From: Candidatus Dormiibacterota bacterium
GTDB taxonomy: Bacteria > Chloroflexota > Dormibacteria > Dormibacterales > Dormibacteraceae
DNA: 64,000 nucleotides
Direction of reading: 5' to 3'
Assembly: GCA_003169845.1 (NCBI GenBank)
Contig: PNAG01000023.1
Span: 62,001-126,000 of the forward strand
The position numbers and the translations under genes were made by a program. Below are positions 51,701 to 62,572 of the stretch, piece after piece; the first letter of the stretch is position 1; each line of letters begins with the position of its first letter. A model generated the notes under the pieces. The model worked only from the letters and a program-made list of their open reading frames with translations, was not told the origin of the DNA and searched no databases.

Positions 51701-52361
51701 CGGCTACTGGCCGGCCCGCGCGGAGGGCGACGACATCGCGCTGGAGAACGGGGTGCGCTTTCCCATGCTCCGCCAGCAGGTCGACCACGGCGACGACAAG
51801 CCGTATTTCTCGCTCGCAGACTTCATCGCCCCCGGCCAGGACCACCTCGGCGCGTTCGCCGTCACCGCGGGCCTGGGCGTGGACGAGCTGGCGGAGCGAT
51901 TCCAGGCCGAGCACGACGACTACCGGGCGATCATGGTCAAGGCGCTCGCCGACCGCCTCGCCGAGGCGTTCGCGGAATACCTCCACGAGGTGGCGCGCCG
52001 CGAGTGGTACGAGAAAGGCCCCAAGCTCTCCGGCGAGGACCTGATCGGAGAGCGGTACCGTGGCATCCGCCCGGCTTTCGGCTACCCGGCATGCCCCGAC
52101 CACTCGGAGAAACACAAGCTGTTCGACCTGCTCGACGCGCGGTCGATCGGGATGGACCTCACCGAGTCAGGCGCCATGACCCCCACCGCCGCGGTGGCCG
52201 GGCTTTACTTCGCCCACCCGCAGTCGAAGTACTTCATGGTCGGCAAGGTCGGCCGTGACCAGGTCGAGGACTACGCGCGCCGCAAGCAGATACCGATCAC
52301 GGAAGCGGAGCGCTGGCTGCGGCCCATCCTGGGCTACGAGGAATCTCCCCCCAACCCTTAA
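48738..52361 (+). CDS. metH: Cobalamin-dependent methionine synthase
   Basis: A full-length 1207-residue enzyme, four modules in order. Homocysteine/zinc domain (about 1-325) with [12 protein letters not shown], the zinc Cys in [12 protein letters not shown] and [11 protein letters not shown]. Methyl-tetrahydrofolate domain (about 345-620) with [16 protein letters not shown]. Cap and B12 domain (about 640-880) with the cobalt-ligand motif [13 protein letters not shown] and [18 protein letters not shown]-activation domain (about 905-1207) with [12 protein letters not shown] and [17 protein letters not shown]. It transfers methyl from methyl-THF to homocysteine. Confidence 0.97.
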   Translation: MAVAISTKERLDRLFKQRIVIFDGSMGVMLQHKGLSDDDFRGERFRDHPKPLRNNSDVLCLTQPALVTQVHREYLEAGADIITTNTFTATRVSQADYGLADVAYEMNLEGARLARKAADAFENRFVAGSLGPTNVTLSLSPRVDDPSYREVTFDELKDGYAEAARALREGGVDFLLIETIFDTLNSKAAIAAVKEVAPEMPLFISMTVVDRSGRNLSGQTVEAFWTSVEHAQPFAAGINCSLGATEMRPYIAALSRVAPVYVFCYPNAGLPNAFGGYDEQAPTTSRLLKEFAEAGYLNAAGGCCGTGPEHIRQIREAVDSIARREVPERVGRTRFSGLEPFEIGPDSGFVVVGERTNVTGSIRFRRLIESGDFTGAVQVALDQVRGGANLLDVNMDADLLDSEAAMVRFLNLIATEPEIARIPIMVDSSKWTVLEAGLKCVQGKGVCNSISLKGGEEAFLEQARKVREYGAAAVVMAFDETGQADTFERKVAICSRAYKLLTEKAGFEPDDIIFDPNILPIATGIEEHAAYAKNFIDATREIKRLFPRVRVSGGVSNLSFSFRGNDRVREAIHSAFLYHAILAGLDMGIVNAGQLVVYEDIPKDLLEMVEDIIFDRRPDGTERLVEFAKSVTGAGTKREKDLAWREGSVEERLAHAVLHGEVEFIEADAEEARQKYEKGLLVIEGPLMDGMKVVGDLFGAGKMFLPQVVKSARAMKRAVAYLEPFMQAEKEASGSRRTRGKLVLATVKGDVHDIGKNIVGVVLACNNYEVVDLGVMVPVDKILDTAIELGADVVGLSGLITPSLDEMVVVAKEMTRREFKIPLLIGGATTSKQHTAVRIAPAYDGSTVHVLDASRVIGVVSDLLDDERRVPFDRDNRVLQEKLRAQHSTSRRTLLTLADARAKRQRLAFDDLPRPPFTGTKVVEPKISVLREYIDWTFFFHAWELKGKFPAILDSPSHGAVARELFSHAEEMLDEIQAKGWLHAKGVYGYWPARAEGDDIALENGVRFPMLRQQVDHGDDKPYFSLADFIAPGQDHLGAFAVTAGLGVDELAERFQAEHDDYRAIMVKALADRLAEAFAEYLHEVARREWYEKGPKLSGEDLIGERYRGIRPAFGYPACPDHSEKHKLFDLLDARSIGMDLTESGAMTPTAAVAGLYFAHPQSKYFMVGKVGRDQVEDYARRKQIPITEAERWLRPILGYEESPPNP

Positions 52362-52400
52362 CCCGATTCCCCACAGGCGCCCGGCATACTGGATCGCCTC

Positions 52401-52655
52401 ATGGAAGCCGAGTTCGAGGAGCTCATCCACAGCAGTCAGGGGATGCTGTCAGCGAACGAGGCCAGCGAGCTGCGCGAGTTCATTGGGGCGCGTCAGTACG
52501 CGCTTGCACTTGAAGCTCTGTGCGGCATCTTGCTCGACGAGAACAAGCACGTCACCCCCAAGCTTTACTCCAGGATTCATGGCCTGGTAGAGGTAACGGA
52601 CGGAGTGGACCCATCCGTCATCGACAGCCTGAGGGCGGCCGTCCGGTACGACTAG
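52401..52655 (+). CDS. Small acidic protein, possibly MafI-like
   Basis: An 84-residue helical protein: FEELIHSSQGMLSANEASELREFIGARQYALALEALCGILLDENKHVTPKLYSRIHGLVE. The spacing of LSANE, ALALEALC and the following helix resembles MafI-type small immunity proteins, but the match is by eye and weak. CATACT lies 10 bases before the ATG. It ends with a 4-base convergent overlap with the HNH nuclease gene. Confidence 0.6.
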   Translation: MEAEFEELIHSSQGMLSANEASELREFIGARQYALALEALCGILLDENKHVTPKLYSRIHGLVEVTDGVDPSVIDSLRAAVRYD

Positions 52656-53812
52656 TCCGGACCGTGCGCGGGCAGACCGAAGGTGATCGTCGGCGGAATG
52701 GTCACCATCCGTCCTTCCTCGCCGCGGACGATCTGCCACTTCCCTTCATGGACCATCCAGTGATGGCGATGACACAAAAGCACGAGGTTCTCCTGTTCGT
52801 TCGTGCCGCCGTGAGTCCAGTGCACGAGATGGTGCCCCGACGACCAGGTCGCAGGCCGCTCGCAGCCCGTCCACACGCACTGTCCGTCGCGGACGTTGAG
52901 CGCCTTGCGAGCAGGACCTGAGATCACCCGCTTTGCCCGCCCGACATCGATGACCATCGAGTCCGAGCCGAGCACGATCCGCGTTATCGAGGCGTCGCAG
53001 GCCAGCCTCTCCACAGTTTTGGACGAGATCGGAACCGAGAGCTCCATGTTGGCCGCCGACGCGCCGGGCAGATCACGCAAGGTCTCGAGAGAAGCAGTCA
53101 CCATCAGGTGCGTTCGCTGACCCGCCTGCTGAGGGATGAGGCCTAAGTCCAGGGCGTGCATTGCAAGCTCGACCGCGGCGTCCGCCACCCGTTGGTCCCT
53201 TCCCCGATCGTCGTGGGCGCCAGACTTCCGCGCGAGAGGCTCCAGAGCTGTGCGCAGGACCGCTCCTCCCTCGGGATCAAAAATCCCACTCACAAGCAAC
53301 GACCCATCCGTGGTGGTGCTCAATTTGAGCCTGCGGTTCTGCACCTGCTCCGCCTGCTCCTCCGCATAACGCTTTGCGTCCGCGGCGTGCCGGTAGTGGG
53401 TGCAGATGAAGAAGAACTTGCCGGGAGAGTTCTCGCGAGCTTGGTCGATCAGAGCCCTCTCGTCGAACCGATCGCCAAGCGCGTTAGCCGTCCTGGCCAT
53501 CGTGGTCACGTGTGCATAGCCGATCGCGCCGCCGGCCACGGCCTGGACGCTCTCCGGCATCCTGTGCAGGGCCTCACCTACCGCGACACTGTTGGCGGCC
53601 GCCCCACTGGTCATGTGGCAGTTGAAGCGGATCCAGTCGATGGGGCTGACAAAGCCGTCGTCGTCATATTTGTTGCGAGTCGCAAACTCGGCCGCAAGGC
53701 GGGCGATGTAAAGGTCCTGCGCGTCTCTTGCGCGACACGCGCGGACGAACGTCTCAGCCAGCTCATCGTCAAAGAGCCGCTTGGGGTCGATCTCGCTGGG
53801 CGCGCTGTCCAT
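52652..53812 (-). CDS. HNH endonuclease with DUF222 (13E12-type) domain
   Basis: A 386-residue protein. The DUF222 helical region covers about 10-265 (WIRFNCHMTSGAAANSVAVGEALHRMP, GGAIGYAHVTTMART, GSLLVSGIFDPEGGAVLRTALEPL). A C-terminal HNH nuclease follows: RDGQCVWTGCERPATWSSGHHLVHWTHGGTNEQENLVLLCHRHHWMVHEG. DUF222-HNH proteins are abundant in actinobacteria; most are uncharacterised or mobile-linked. TAAGAT lies exactly 6 bases before the ATG, and the TTAACAGGC motif begins 35 bases upstream of that box. Confidence 0.93.
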   Translation of the reverse strand: MDSAPSEIDPKRLFDDELAETFVRACRARDAQDLYIARLAAEFATRNKYDDDGFVSPIDWIRFNCHMTSGAAANSVAVGEALHRMPESVQAVAGGAIGYAHVTTMARTANALGDRFDERALIDQARENSPGKFFFICTHYRHAADAKRYAEEQAEQVQNRRLKLSTTTDGSLLVSGIFDPEGGAVLRTALEPLARKSGAHDDRGRDQRVADAAVELAMHALDLGLIPQQAGQRTHLMVTASLETLRDLPGASAANMELSVPISSKTVERLACDASITRIVLGSDSMVIDVGRAKRVISGPARKALNVRDGQCVWTGCERPATWSSGHHLVHWTHGGTNEQENLVLLCHRHHWMVHEGKWQIVRGEEGRMVTIPPTITFGLPAHGPD

Positions 53813-53818
53813 AAGTCG

Positions 53819-53824
53819 ATCTTA
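53819..53824 (-). promoter_or_regulatory. -10 box of the HNH nuclease gene, leaderless
   Basis: TAAGAT on the minus strand, then CGACTT (6 bases), then ATG. Confidence 0.55.
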
Positions 53825-53844
53825 CGAACATATGTTTGAGACGC

Positions 53845-53859
53845 AATCCAGCCTGTTAA
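53845..53859 (-). promoter_or_regulatory. Repeated motif TTAACAGGCTGGATT upstream of the HNH gene
   Basis: Identical to the copy at 28101, and the identity extends one more base (G). It starts 19 bases after the aldehyde dehydrogenase stop. Confidence 0.55.
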
Positions 53860-53877
53860 CGCCGGCGCGCAGTCGGG

Positions 53878-55371
53878 TCAGGCGATGTCGACGATGACGT
53901 TCTTGATCTCGGTATAGAGATCGAGAGCGTACGGCCCGAGCTCCCGGCCCCACCCGCTCTGCTTGAACCCGCCCCACGGCGCCGCCGGGTCGAACATGTG
54001 GTAGCAGTTCACATAGACGGTCCCCGCCTGCAGCGCATGTGCCACGCGGTGGGCTCGTTTGACGTCGCTGGTCCATACGCCGGCGGCCAGTCCATACATG
54101 GTGTCGTTCGCCTTGGCGATCAGGTCCTCTTCGTCGGAAAACGGGATCGCCGCCAGTACAGGTCCAAAGATCTCTTCGCGAGCGATTCGCATCTTGCCCT
54201 CGACGTCGGCAAACACCGTGGGTTCCACGAAAAATCCGGCGCCGTGGCCGCTTGCGCGCTTTCCCCCGGTGACGAGCCGCGCGCCCTCCTTGTTGCCGAT
54301 GCTGATGTAGCCGAGAACGCGATCCATCTGCGTTTGCGAGACGAGCGGGCCCATCTGCGTCATCGAATCGATTCCCGGACCGAGCTGCAGGTTCTCGATG
54401 GACCTGGTCAGCTCGTCGACGGTCTGCTCGTAGACCTTTTCCTGGACGTAAAGTCGCGAACCCGCCGAGCAGATCTGGCCGCTGTTCAAGAAGATGCCCA
54501 TGAATGCGCCCGACACGGCGCGGGCAAGGTCAGCGTCGGCGAACACGATGTTGGGTGACTTCCCACCGAGCTCCAGGCTGACGCGCTTGAGGTTGGTCTC
54601 GGCCGCGGTTTTGGCGATCAGCTTGCCGACCTCGGTCGAACCCGTGAACGCAATCTTGTCGACATGCGGATGCGCCGCCAGGCGCGCTCCCGCCGTCTCG
54701 CCAAAGCCTGGGACGACGTTGATCACACCCGCGGGGATCTCTGCCTCCTGCAGGATCTCGGCCAGCAGGAGCGCGGTCAGCGGCGTCTCTTCCGAGGGCT
54801 TGAGCACGACCGTGTTCCCGCAAGCAAGCGCCGGCGCCACCTTCCAACTCGCCATCAAGAGCGGCTCGTTCCAGGGGATGATCTGACCCACCACGCCCAC
54901 GGGTTGGCGCAGGGTATAGCTGAGAAACTTGCCCGGCAACGACAGGGACTGGGTTCCACCATCGAGCTTGGTCACCCATCCCGCGTAATAGCGGAATGTG
55001 GCTGCCGCGAGTGGAACCTTGAAGACGAGCGCGTCGTTGATCGGCATGCCGTTGTCGAGGCTCTCCAGCTGGGCGAACTCATTCGCCCGCTCCTCGATCA
55101 GATCGCCGGCGCGCCAGAGGGCCTTGGCCCGCTCGGCCGGCGGCAGGTCCCGCCAGATCCCACTCTCATGCGCCTTCCTGGCCGCGGCAACGGCACGGTC
55201 GATGTCTTCGGCTCCGCCCTCAGCGACGCGCGCGAGCACCTCGCCCGTGGAAGGATCGATGGTGTCGAACGTCTTGCCCGAGGCCGATTCCACCCATTCC
55301 CCGCCAATGAACAGCTTCTTGGGCTGCTCCCTCAGGAAGCGCGCGACCTCGAGCCCCTCGGCGACGGCCAT
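53878..55371 (-). CDS. NAD(P)-dependent aldehyde dehydrogenase
   Basis: A 497-residue ALDH of the betaine/phenylacetaldehyde-type clade. It has KLFIGGEWVESASGKTFDTIDPSTGEVLA at the start, the NAD-binding IIPWNEPLLMASWKVAPALACGNTVVLKPSEETP, FTGSTEVGKLIAKTAA, the catalytic Glu in LELGGKSPNIVFADAD, the Cys nucleophile in NSGQICSAGSRLYVQ, and PWGGFKQSGWGRELG near the end. It oxidises an aldehyde to the acid. Substrate unknown. TACGAT lies exactly 6 bases before the ATG. Confidence 0.94.
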   Translation of the reverse strand: MAVAEGLEVARFLREQPKKLFIGGEWVESASGKTFDTIDPSTGEVLARVAEGGAEDIDRAVAAARKAHESGIWRDLPPAERAKALWRAGDLIEERANEFAQLESLDNGMPINDALVFKVPLAAATFRYYAGWVTKLDGGTQSLSLPGKFLSYTLRQPVGVVGQIIPWNEPLLMASWKVAPALACGNTVVLKPSEETPLTALLLAEILQEAEIPAGVINVVPGFGETAGARLAAHPHVDKIAFTGSTEVGKLIAKTAAETNLKRVSLELGGKSPNIVFADADLARAVSGAFMGIFLNSGQICSAGSRLYVQEKVYEQTVDELTRSIENLQLGPGIDSMTQMGPLVSQTQMDRVLGYISIGNKEGARLVTGGKRASGHGAGFFVEPTVFADVEGKMRIAREEIFGPVLAAIPFSDEEDLIAKANDTMYGLAAGVWTSDVKRAHRVAHALQAGTVYVNCYHMFDPAAPWGGFKQSGWGRELGPYALDLYTEIKNVIVDIA

Positions 55372-55377
55372 GGCAGC

Positions 55378-55383
55378 ATCGTA
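55378..55383 (-). promoter_or_regulatory. -10 box of the aldehyde dehydrogenase, leaderless
   Basis: TACGAT on the minus strand, then GCTGCC (6 bases), then ATG; the same hexamer as at acnA. Confidence 0.55.
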
Positions 55384-55394
55384 CGCCTGCCGGA

Positions 55395-55817
55395 CTAGAG
55401 CTCCGGCAGGTTCTCCACGATCGCCTCCTGCGTCGTGCGGGCGATCACGACGACCGCCTCCTCTTCCGAGTGCGCGTTGGACTCCACGTGGTGGACGAAC
55501 GGCGGGATGTAGACGTAGTCGCCGGGCTTTGTCCGCACCCGCACCTCGCGCCCGCCGTCCGAATAGATGAACTCCGGATGGCCCGCCACCACGTAGATCC
55601 CCGTCTCGCTCTCGCCGTGGTGATGAGGACCCGACGCGACGCCCGGCGCGACGTGCGTCTCCCCCATCCAGATCGCGCGACTCCCCACGGAATCGCCTGA
55701 AAGCGCCGCCAGGCGCGTCATCCCTGCGGTCTGCGCTGTGCCCGAGGAGCAGTCCTCGGACGGGACGTGAAAGAGCCTGGAGGTGCGACCGGGGATGCCA
55801 GCCGGATCTCTTGCCAC
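55395..55817 (-). CDS. Cupin-domain protein
   Basis: About 140 residues, one cupin barrel. SGTAQTAGMTRLAALSGDSVGSRAIWMGETHVAPG leads to the metal motif GPHHHGESETGIYVVAGHPEFIY, then PGDYVYIPPFVHHVESNAHSEE. I use the GTG at 55817, because TATCCT lies 10 bases upstream and the listed start at 55859 lies inside the divergent malQ gene. Role unknown. It could serve the aldehyde dehydrogenase downstream, 23 bases away. Confidence 0.82.
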   Translation of the reverse strand: MARDPAGIPGRTSRLFHVPSEDCSSGTAQTAGMTRLAALSGDSVGSRAIWMGETHVAPGVASGPHHHGESETGIYVVAGHPEFIYSDGGREVRVRTKPGDYVYIPPFVHHVESNAHSEEEAVVVIARTTQEAIVENLPEL

Positions 55818-55827
55818 TGTGGAGTTG

Positions 55828-55835
55828 AGGATACT
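55828..55835. promoter_or_regulatory. Overlapping divergent -10 boxes for malQ and the cupin gene
   Basis: AGGATACT contains GATACT on the plus strand (8 bases before the malQ ATG) and TATCCT on the minus strand (10 bases before the cupin GTG). The two -10 boxes share four bases, the second such arrangement in the window. Confidence 0.5.
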
Positions 55836-55843
55836 TGCGAAAG

Positions 55844-57493
55844 ATGTCCGAGCGAGCACTGCGTTGGGGTGTGCTGCCCCGGTACTTCGGCTACCGCGGC
55901 GACCTCATCGAAACGCAACCCGAAACGGAGGAGGCCATCCTCGCCGCCATGGGCGCCAAAGGCGACCACCCGCCGCGCGCCCGGCGCCAGGCGATTCCCG
56001 CGGTCAGGAGCGAACCTCCGCCCAGCCGGGCGTGGGGATGGGCGGCTCAGATCTACGCGGCCCGCTCGCGCGACAGCTGGGGCATCGGCGATCTGGCCGA
56101 CCTCCGACGCCTGGGACGCATGGCCCGGAGCCAGGGCGCATCGGTGCTGCTCATCAACCCGCTCGGCGCCCAGCCGCCCGCCCCCCACCAGGAACCCTGT
56201 CCCTACTACGCCTCCTCGCGCCGCTTTCTGAACACGCTTTACCTGAGAGTCGAGGAGGTGCCAGGCGCCGAGCTGGTCGCGGCGGAGCTCGAAGGGCTGC
56301 GCGCCGAGGCGCTGGCCCTCAACGCGCAGCGCTTGATCGACCACGACGCGGTCTTCCGCCTCAAGACCCAGGCGTTGGAGAGCATCTTCAAGGCAGCCCC
56401 CGATCCACCGGGCCTTCAGTCATGGGTCCGAGGCCAGGGCAGGGGACTGCTGGACTACGCCACCTTCACCGCGATCGCGGAGGTCCACGGCGCCGCCTGG
56501 CGCAGCTGGCCGGCTGAGCTCCGGCATCCGCACGGCGAAGGCGTGGCGGCCAGGAGAGAACAGCTGGCGGACCGGGTCGCGTTTCACCAGTGGCTGCAGT
56601 TTCACCTCGACCGCCAGCTGGCCAGGGCCTCGAAGGTGATCGGCCTCATCGCCGACGTCCCCGTCGGGTTCACCGCCGACGGCTGCGACGCCTGGCGCTG
56701 GCAAGACCTGCTCGCGGCGGACATGCGAGTGGGCGCGCCGCCCGACTACTTCTTTCCCGACGGGCAGGACTGGGGCATGCCGCCCTTCGATCCATGGAAG
56801 CTGCGCAAGGCGCACTTCGAGCCTTTCGTCGAGACGTTGCGCAGCACCGCGAAGCACGCCGCGGGCCTGCGCCTCGATCACGTGATGGGGCTGTTTCGCC
56901 TGTTCTGGATACCGCCAGGCGCTCACGCGTCCGGCGGCGCATACGTACGCTATCCCGCCCGTGAGCTGCTCGCCATCCTCGCGACAGAGAGCCGCCGGAC
57001 TCATACCTTCGTCGTCGGCGAGGACCTCGGACTCGTGGAACCGGCGATGCGCAGCCGCCTGCGCGAGCGCGGAGTGCTGTCTTACAAGCTGCTGTGGTTC
57101 GAGGACGCTCCGCCCGAGAGGTGGCCGCGAGAATCCGCCGGCGCCATCGGCACCCACGACCTTCCGACCGTGGCGGGCATCTGGAATCTCAGCGAGCCGG
57201 ACGAAAGGCAGCACCACCTGCGCCGCCGCCTCACCGAGTCGACGGGCCTGCCGGACGGGACGGCGCCGGTCGACGTGGCCGCCGCGGCCTACGAACGGCT
57301 CGCGCAAGCTCGCTCGCGCATCGTGCTCGCATCTTTTGAAGATGCGCTCGGCATCGAGGAGCGGACCAACGTCCCGGGTACGACCACGGAGCGCCCCAAC
57401 TGGCGCCTCGCGCTGACGAAGCCGCTCGAAGACATCGAACAGGACACGGGCGTGCTGCGCATCGCGCAGTCGATGCGCGCTGCTCGTCGCTAG
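55844..57493 (+). CDS. malQ: 4-alpha-glucanotransferase (amylomaltase)
   Basis: A 549-residue GH77 enzyme that moves maltodextrin units between chains. It has WAAQIYAARSRDSWGIGDLADLRRL, LLINPLGAQPPAPHQEPCPYYASSRRFLNTLYL, ADGCDAWRWQDLLAADMRVGAPPDYFFPDGQDWGMPPFDPWKL, the nucleophile Asp in AAGLRLDHVMGLFRLFWIP, the acid/base Glu in VVGEDLGLVEP and the stabilising Asp in IGTHDLPTVAGIW. Start at ATG 55844, since the upstream TTG overlaps the -10 box. The stop directly abuts the acnA -10 box. Confidence 0.93.
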   Translation: MSERALRWGVLPRYFGYRGDLIETQPETEEAILAAMGAKGDHPPRARRQAIPAVRSEPPPSRAWGWAAQIYAARSRDSWGIGDLADLRRLGRMARSQGASVLLINPLGAQPPAPHQEPCPYYASSRRFLNTLYLRVEEVPGAELVAAELEGLRAEALALNAQRLIDHDAVFRLKTQALESIFKAAPDPPGLQSWVRGQGRGLLDYATFTAIAEVHGAAWRSWPAELRHPHGEGVAARREQLADRVAFHQWLQFHLDRQLARASKVIGLIADVPVGFTADGCDAWRWQDLLAADMRVGAPPDYFFPDGQDWGMPPFDPWKLRKAHFEPFVETLRSTAKHAAGLRLDHVMGLFRLFWIPPGAHASGGAYVRYPARELLAILATESRRTHTFVVGEDLGLVEPAMRSRLRERGVLSYKLLWFEDAPPERWPRESAGAIGTHDLPTVAGIWNLSEPDERQHHLRRRLTESTGLPDGTAPVDVAAAAYERLAQARSRIVLASFEDALGIEERTNVPGTTTERPNWRLALTKPLEDIEQDTGVLRIAQSMRAARR

Positions 57494-57499
57494 TACGAT
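57494..57499 (+). promoter_or_regulatory. -10 box of acnA, leaderless
   Basis: TACGAT directly follows the malQ stop codon; then CACAGC (6 bases), then the acnA ATG. Confidence 0.55.
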
Positions 57500-57505
57500 C
57501 ACAGC

Positions 57506-60207
<2,702 letters not shown>

Positions 60208-60208
<1 letters not shown>

Positions 60209-60426
60209 TGGCGCGGCGGGCATTCGCCAGCGGATCGCCGGCTGCGAGAGCCCTGGGGGCAATGGCCGTCGGAGCCCTCGCGGTTGGCGCCGTCGCCATC
60301 GGCGCGCTGGCCATCGGAAGGCTGTTAATCGGCGGGGCTCGCGTCAAGCACCTGGAGATCGACGAATTGGTGGTGCACAAGCTCACGGTGCCCACCTCCG
60401 CCAGTGAGGGCGGAACGCATGACTGA
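60208..60426 (+). CDS. Small hydrophobic repeat protein
   Basis: 72 residues, starting at the ATG that overlaps the acnA stop. A short basic N-terminus is followed by five-residue-spaced repeats of A-(V/I)-G-A-L (ALGAMAVGALAVGAVAIGAL) and then a beta-helix-like VKHLEIDELVVHKLTV. Small proteins of this build occur in many bacteria without known function. The end overlaps the ThyA-like start by 8 bases, so acnA, this gene and the ThyA-like gene are translationally coupled. Confidence 0.7.
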
Positions 60427-61072
60427 GGTCTTGGTACCGGTGCGGATCGAAGCGATGACGTTGGGCGAGGCGTGGATGGCGATCGCGGCGGCGATTCTCA
60501 CAAGCGGGGTCGTCGGGAGCTGGGAAGGACTGCCAATCGTCGAGGTGTTTCGCGCGACGCTCGACGTGAAATCACCGAGGGTGGACGACCCGATCATTGC
60601 CCAGCACGGCGATCCCGAGCGGCTGGCAGGGATGCACGCGAACTTTACCGACCACTCCCGTGTGCCAGAACTCGGTGACTCCGACAGCTACGCGACGCGC
60701 CTGTACGACTACGCCCACACAGGCCGCGACCAGATCCGTTGGGTGATCGACCGACTGGCCGCCAATCCATGGGCGCGCGACGCGACGGTCACTACGTTCC
60801 AGCCATTAACCGACACCAGCTACATACCGTGCGTCAGCCTGCTCGACTTCTGGCTCGTCAAAGGTGAACTCCAGCTCGCCGTCTACGCTCACGCCATCGA
60901 CTTCGGCACAAAGGGCTATGCCAATCTCGTCGAGCTCACAGCGTTACAAAATCGCGTGGCTGGCGACCTCGGCGTCGGGGTCGGCACGCTGACGATGACG
61001 GTGAAGTCGGCCCACATTTATCAGACCGAGCTTGGCCTGATGCGACGCATCATCGCGGCGACACAGGGTTAA
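60419..61072 (+). CDS. Thymidylate-synthase-fold protein (methanogen-type ThyA-like)
   Basis: 217 residues. The second half follows ThyA: the nucleophile Cys138 in TSYIPCVSLLDFW, LQLAVYAHAIDFGTKGYANLVELTALQN with D161 and N169 in the dUMP-contact positions, and SAHIYQTEL with H199 and Y201. The N-terminal half is short and unlike bacterial ThyA; the compact layout resembles archaeal methanogen-type enzymes. It may be a genuine dUMP methylase or a relative that modifies another pyrimidine nucleotide. The ATG overlaps the stop of the small repeat gene. Confidence 0.78.
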   Translation: MTEVLVPVRIEAMTLGEAWMAIAAAILTSGVVGSWEGLPIVEVFRATLDVKSPRVDDPIIAQHGDPERLAGMHANFTDHSRVPELGDSDSYATRLYDYAHTGRDQIRWVIDRLAANPWARDATVTTFQPLTDTSYIPCVSLLDFWLVKGELQLAVYAHAIDFGTKGYANLVELTALQNRVAGDLGVGVGTLTMTVKSAHIYQTELGLMRRIIAATQG

Positions 61073-61258
61073 CCACCCGAGTCAATTGGGGTCTCAAAAA
61101 GAGGTATCCCGGTTCGCGAACACGGGCCTCATGCGATTGGATCTGTAACTCTCAAAACGACAGGGTGCAACTCATTTCGCTTACGGGTGAAGGATCGTTC
61201 AGCGGTGGAGCAAGCTTGTGGGTCGGTGAGAGATGTGATCGAGCTCGTGGCGAGCTAA
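61073..61258. other. Intergenic region with two palindromes
   Basis: It contains GTTCGCGAAC (61112-61121), a perfect 10-base palindrome. AGCTCG-TGG-CGAGCT (61242-61256) is a 6-base-pair hairpin ending 2 bases before the ATG of the next gene. No open frame or ribosome site is convincing. Either element could be an operator. Confidence 0.4.
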
Positions 61259-62020
61259 ATGTGGAACCCAACGCCCAACCTACCTGCGGGCTACGGCGGG
61301 CTGTTGATACTCGTGGCTTTCGTGGCAGCCATGGTGTGGATCGTATGGATGGGCCAGAGGCGGGCGCAATTCGCCGGTGTGAGCGAGGTCAGCGCGGCGG
61401 AGCAGGCGCTGCTGGGCCAGGCGGCGCGCGCGATGTACGTGGGTCCCGAGTTTAGGCTCTGCAACATTGACACGCCGAGCGAATTCGACAGCCACGTGCT
61501 CTCGCTGTTCGACAGCATCGGGGCGAACCGCGATGACATCGACACCAAGATCGAGAACGTGCGTGCCTATCTGAAATCCGGCTGCTCCCGGTTCGAGCGC
61601 TTGAAGAACAAACAGAAGCTCGATCTCGTGTATCGCAACGGGGCGGCGTACCTGGTGCGGCCAAGACCAGAACGGTCGACGCTCGGCATGCAGCAGCTGC
61701 TCGCGAGCTGGGGGAGGGTGGGCCGGGTCGTCTCGAGCAGCGAGGGCCCGTCGAAGGTGCCCGAGGCCTGGATCCGTCCGCTCGTAAACGACTCCGCGCC
61801 CCAGGTCTCCTACGCAGGCAGCGGGAGTCGGATGGTGCTCGTTTTGTCCCCCAACCGCCAAGCGTTGGTGGGCGCGCTGTTCTTCTCGGTCTGCGGGACC
61901 ATGATCGCCTACGCAGCTCGGCCTGACCTGATCACAGACCTCGAATGGGGCGTGGGCATCTTCTTTGCCTACCTCGCTCTCTACAAACTTGGTGTGCTTA
62001 AACCGTACAAGCGCAAGTAA
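61259..62020 (+). CDS. Membrane protein of unknown function
   Basis: 253 residues: an N-terminal helix (GLLILVAFVAAMVWIVWM), a soluble domain of about 150 residues with a Lys/Arg-rich segment (KSGCSRFERLKNKQKLDLVYRNG), and two C-terminal helices (ALVGALFFSVCGTMIAYAA; WGVGIFFAYLALYKLGVL). The layout puts the soluble part on one side between membrane anchors. No family is recognised. A short hairpin abuts the ATG. Confidence 0.65.
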   Translation: MWNPTPNLPAGYGGLLILVAFVAAMVWIVWMGQRRAQFAGVSEVSAAEQALLGQAARAMYVGPEFRLCNIDTPSEFDSHVLSLFDSIGANRDDIDTKIENVRAYLKSGCSRFERLKNKQKLDLVYRNGAAYLVRPRPERSTLGMQQLLASWGRVGRVVSSSEGPSKVPEAWIRPLVNDSAPQVSYAGSGSRMVLVLSPNRQALVGALFFSVCGTMIAYAARPDLITDLEWGVGIFFAYLALYKLGVLKPYKRK

Positions 62021-62572
62021 AAGTCAGATCCACCGGAGGTTGAGGAGCGCTTCCCCTGCCGCCAAGCCCCCGACAAACCGGTGGCTGATCGCCCCCGATA
62101 CGGAAAGTCGGTCGCGGTCAGCCCGAATGCTTGTTTAGGAACGCAAGAGTCGTTAGCGGCAGCGCCCAAAGGCGAATACCGCGCCATCCCCGAGGCGAAC
62201 CACAGCAACATCCCGATGGCGAGCCCGGACGCTGTAGCAGACACGGTCAGAGACGTCTCGAACGACGCCAGTTCGGCTGAACCCCCTTGCGACCATCGAG
62301 CACCCGATTTGGTTCAGAGTCCCATGGTCAGCAGGCCGTCGACGGCCACTGTCCGTTATGTGTAGTCGTTCGTGTAGTAATCCAAGCCATCCCTTATGGC
62401 TCAATACAGGCTCTGCGGGCATATGCCATACCTCAATCGAGTTCAAAACGCCCGAAACCGCTAGAAATTATTGGCCCGGCGAGACGTTCGACGTGATCAG
62501 GTGCGCTGTGGTGGGATCGGAGGCCCCACGGCATTTCGCCACCTGCGATCCGCGACTCGCGATGCGCGGCGG
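62021..62572. other. About 550 bases without a supported gene
   Basis: Two minus-strand frames (61981-62244 and 62153-62446) and short plus frames cross this stretch. None has a ribosome site, leaderless -10 spacing or familiar sequence. The minus frame with AIGMLLWFASGMARYSPLGA looks faintly like a membrane segment and could be a decayed gene. AT content is somewhat higher near 62350-62480. Confidence 0.35.

Noticed and set aside
61981-62446. Two minus frames in the 62-kb gap
   Set aside because: One begins inside the 61259 gene's end region and neither has start signals. Possible decayed gene, but nothing supports a call.
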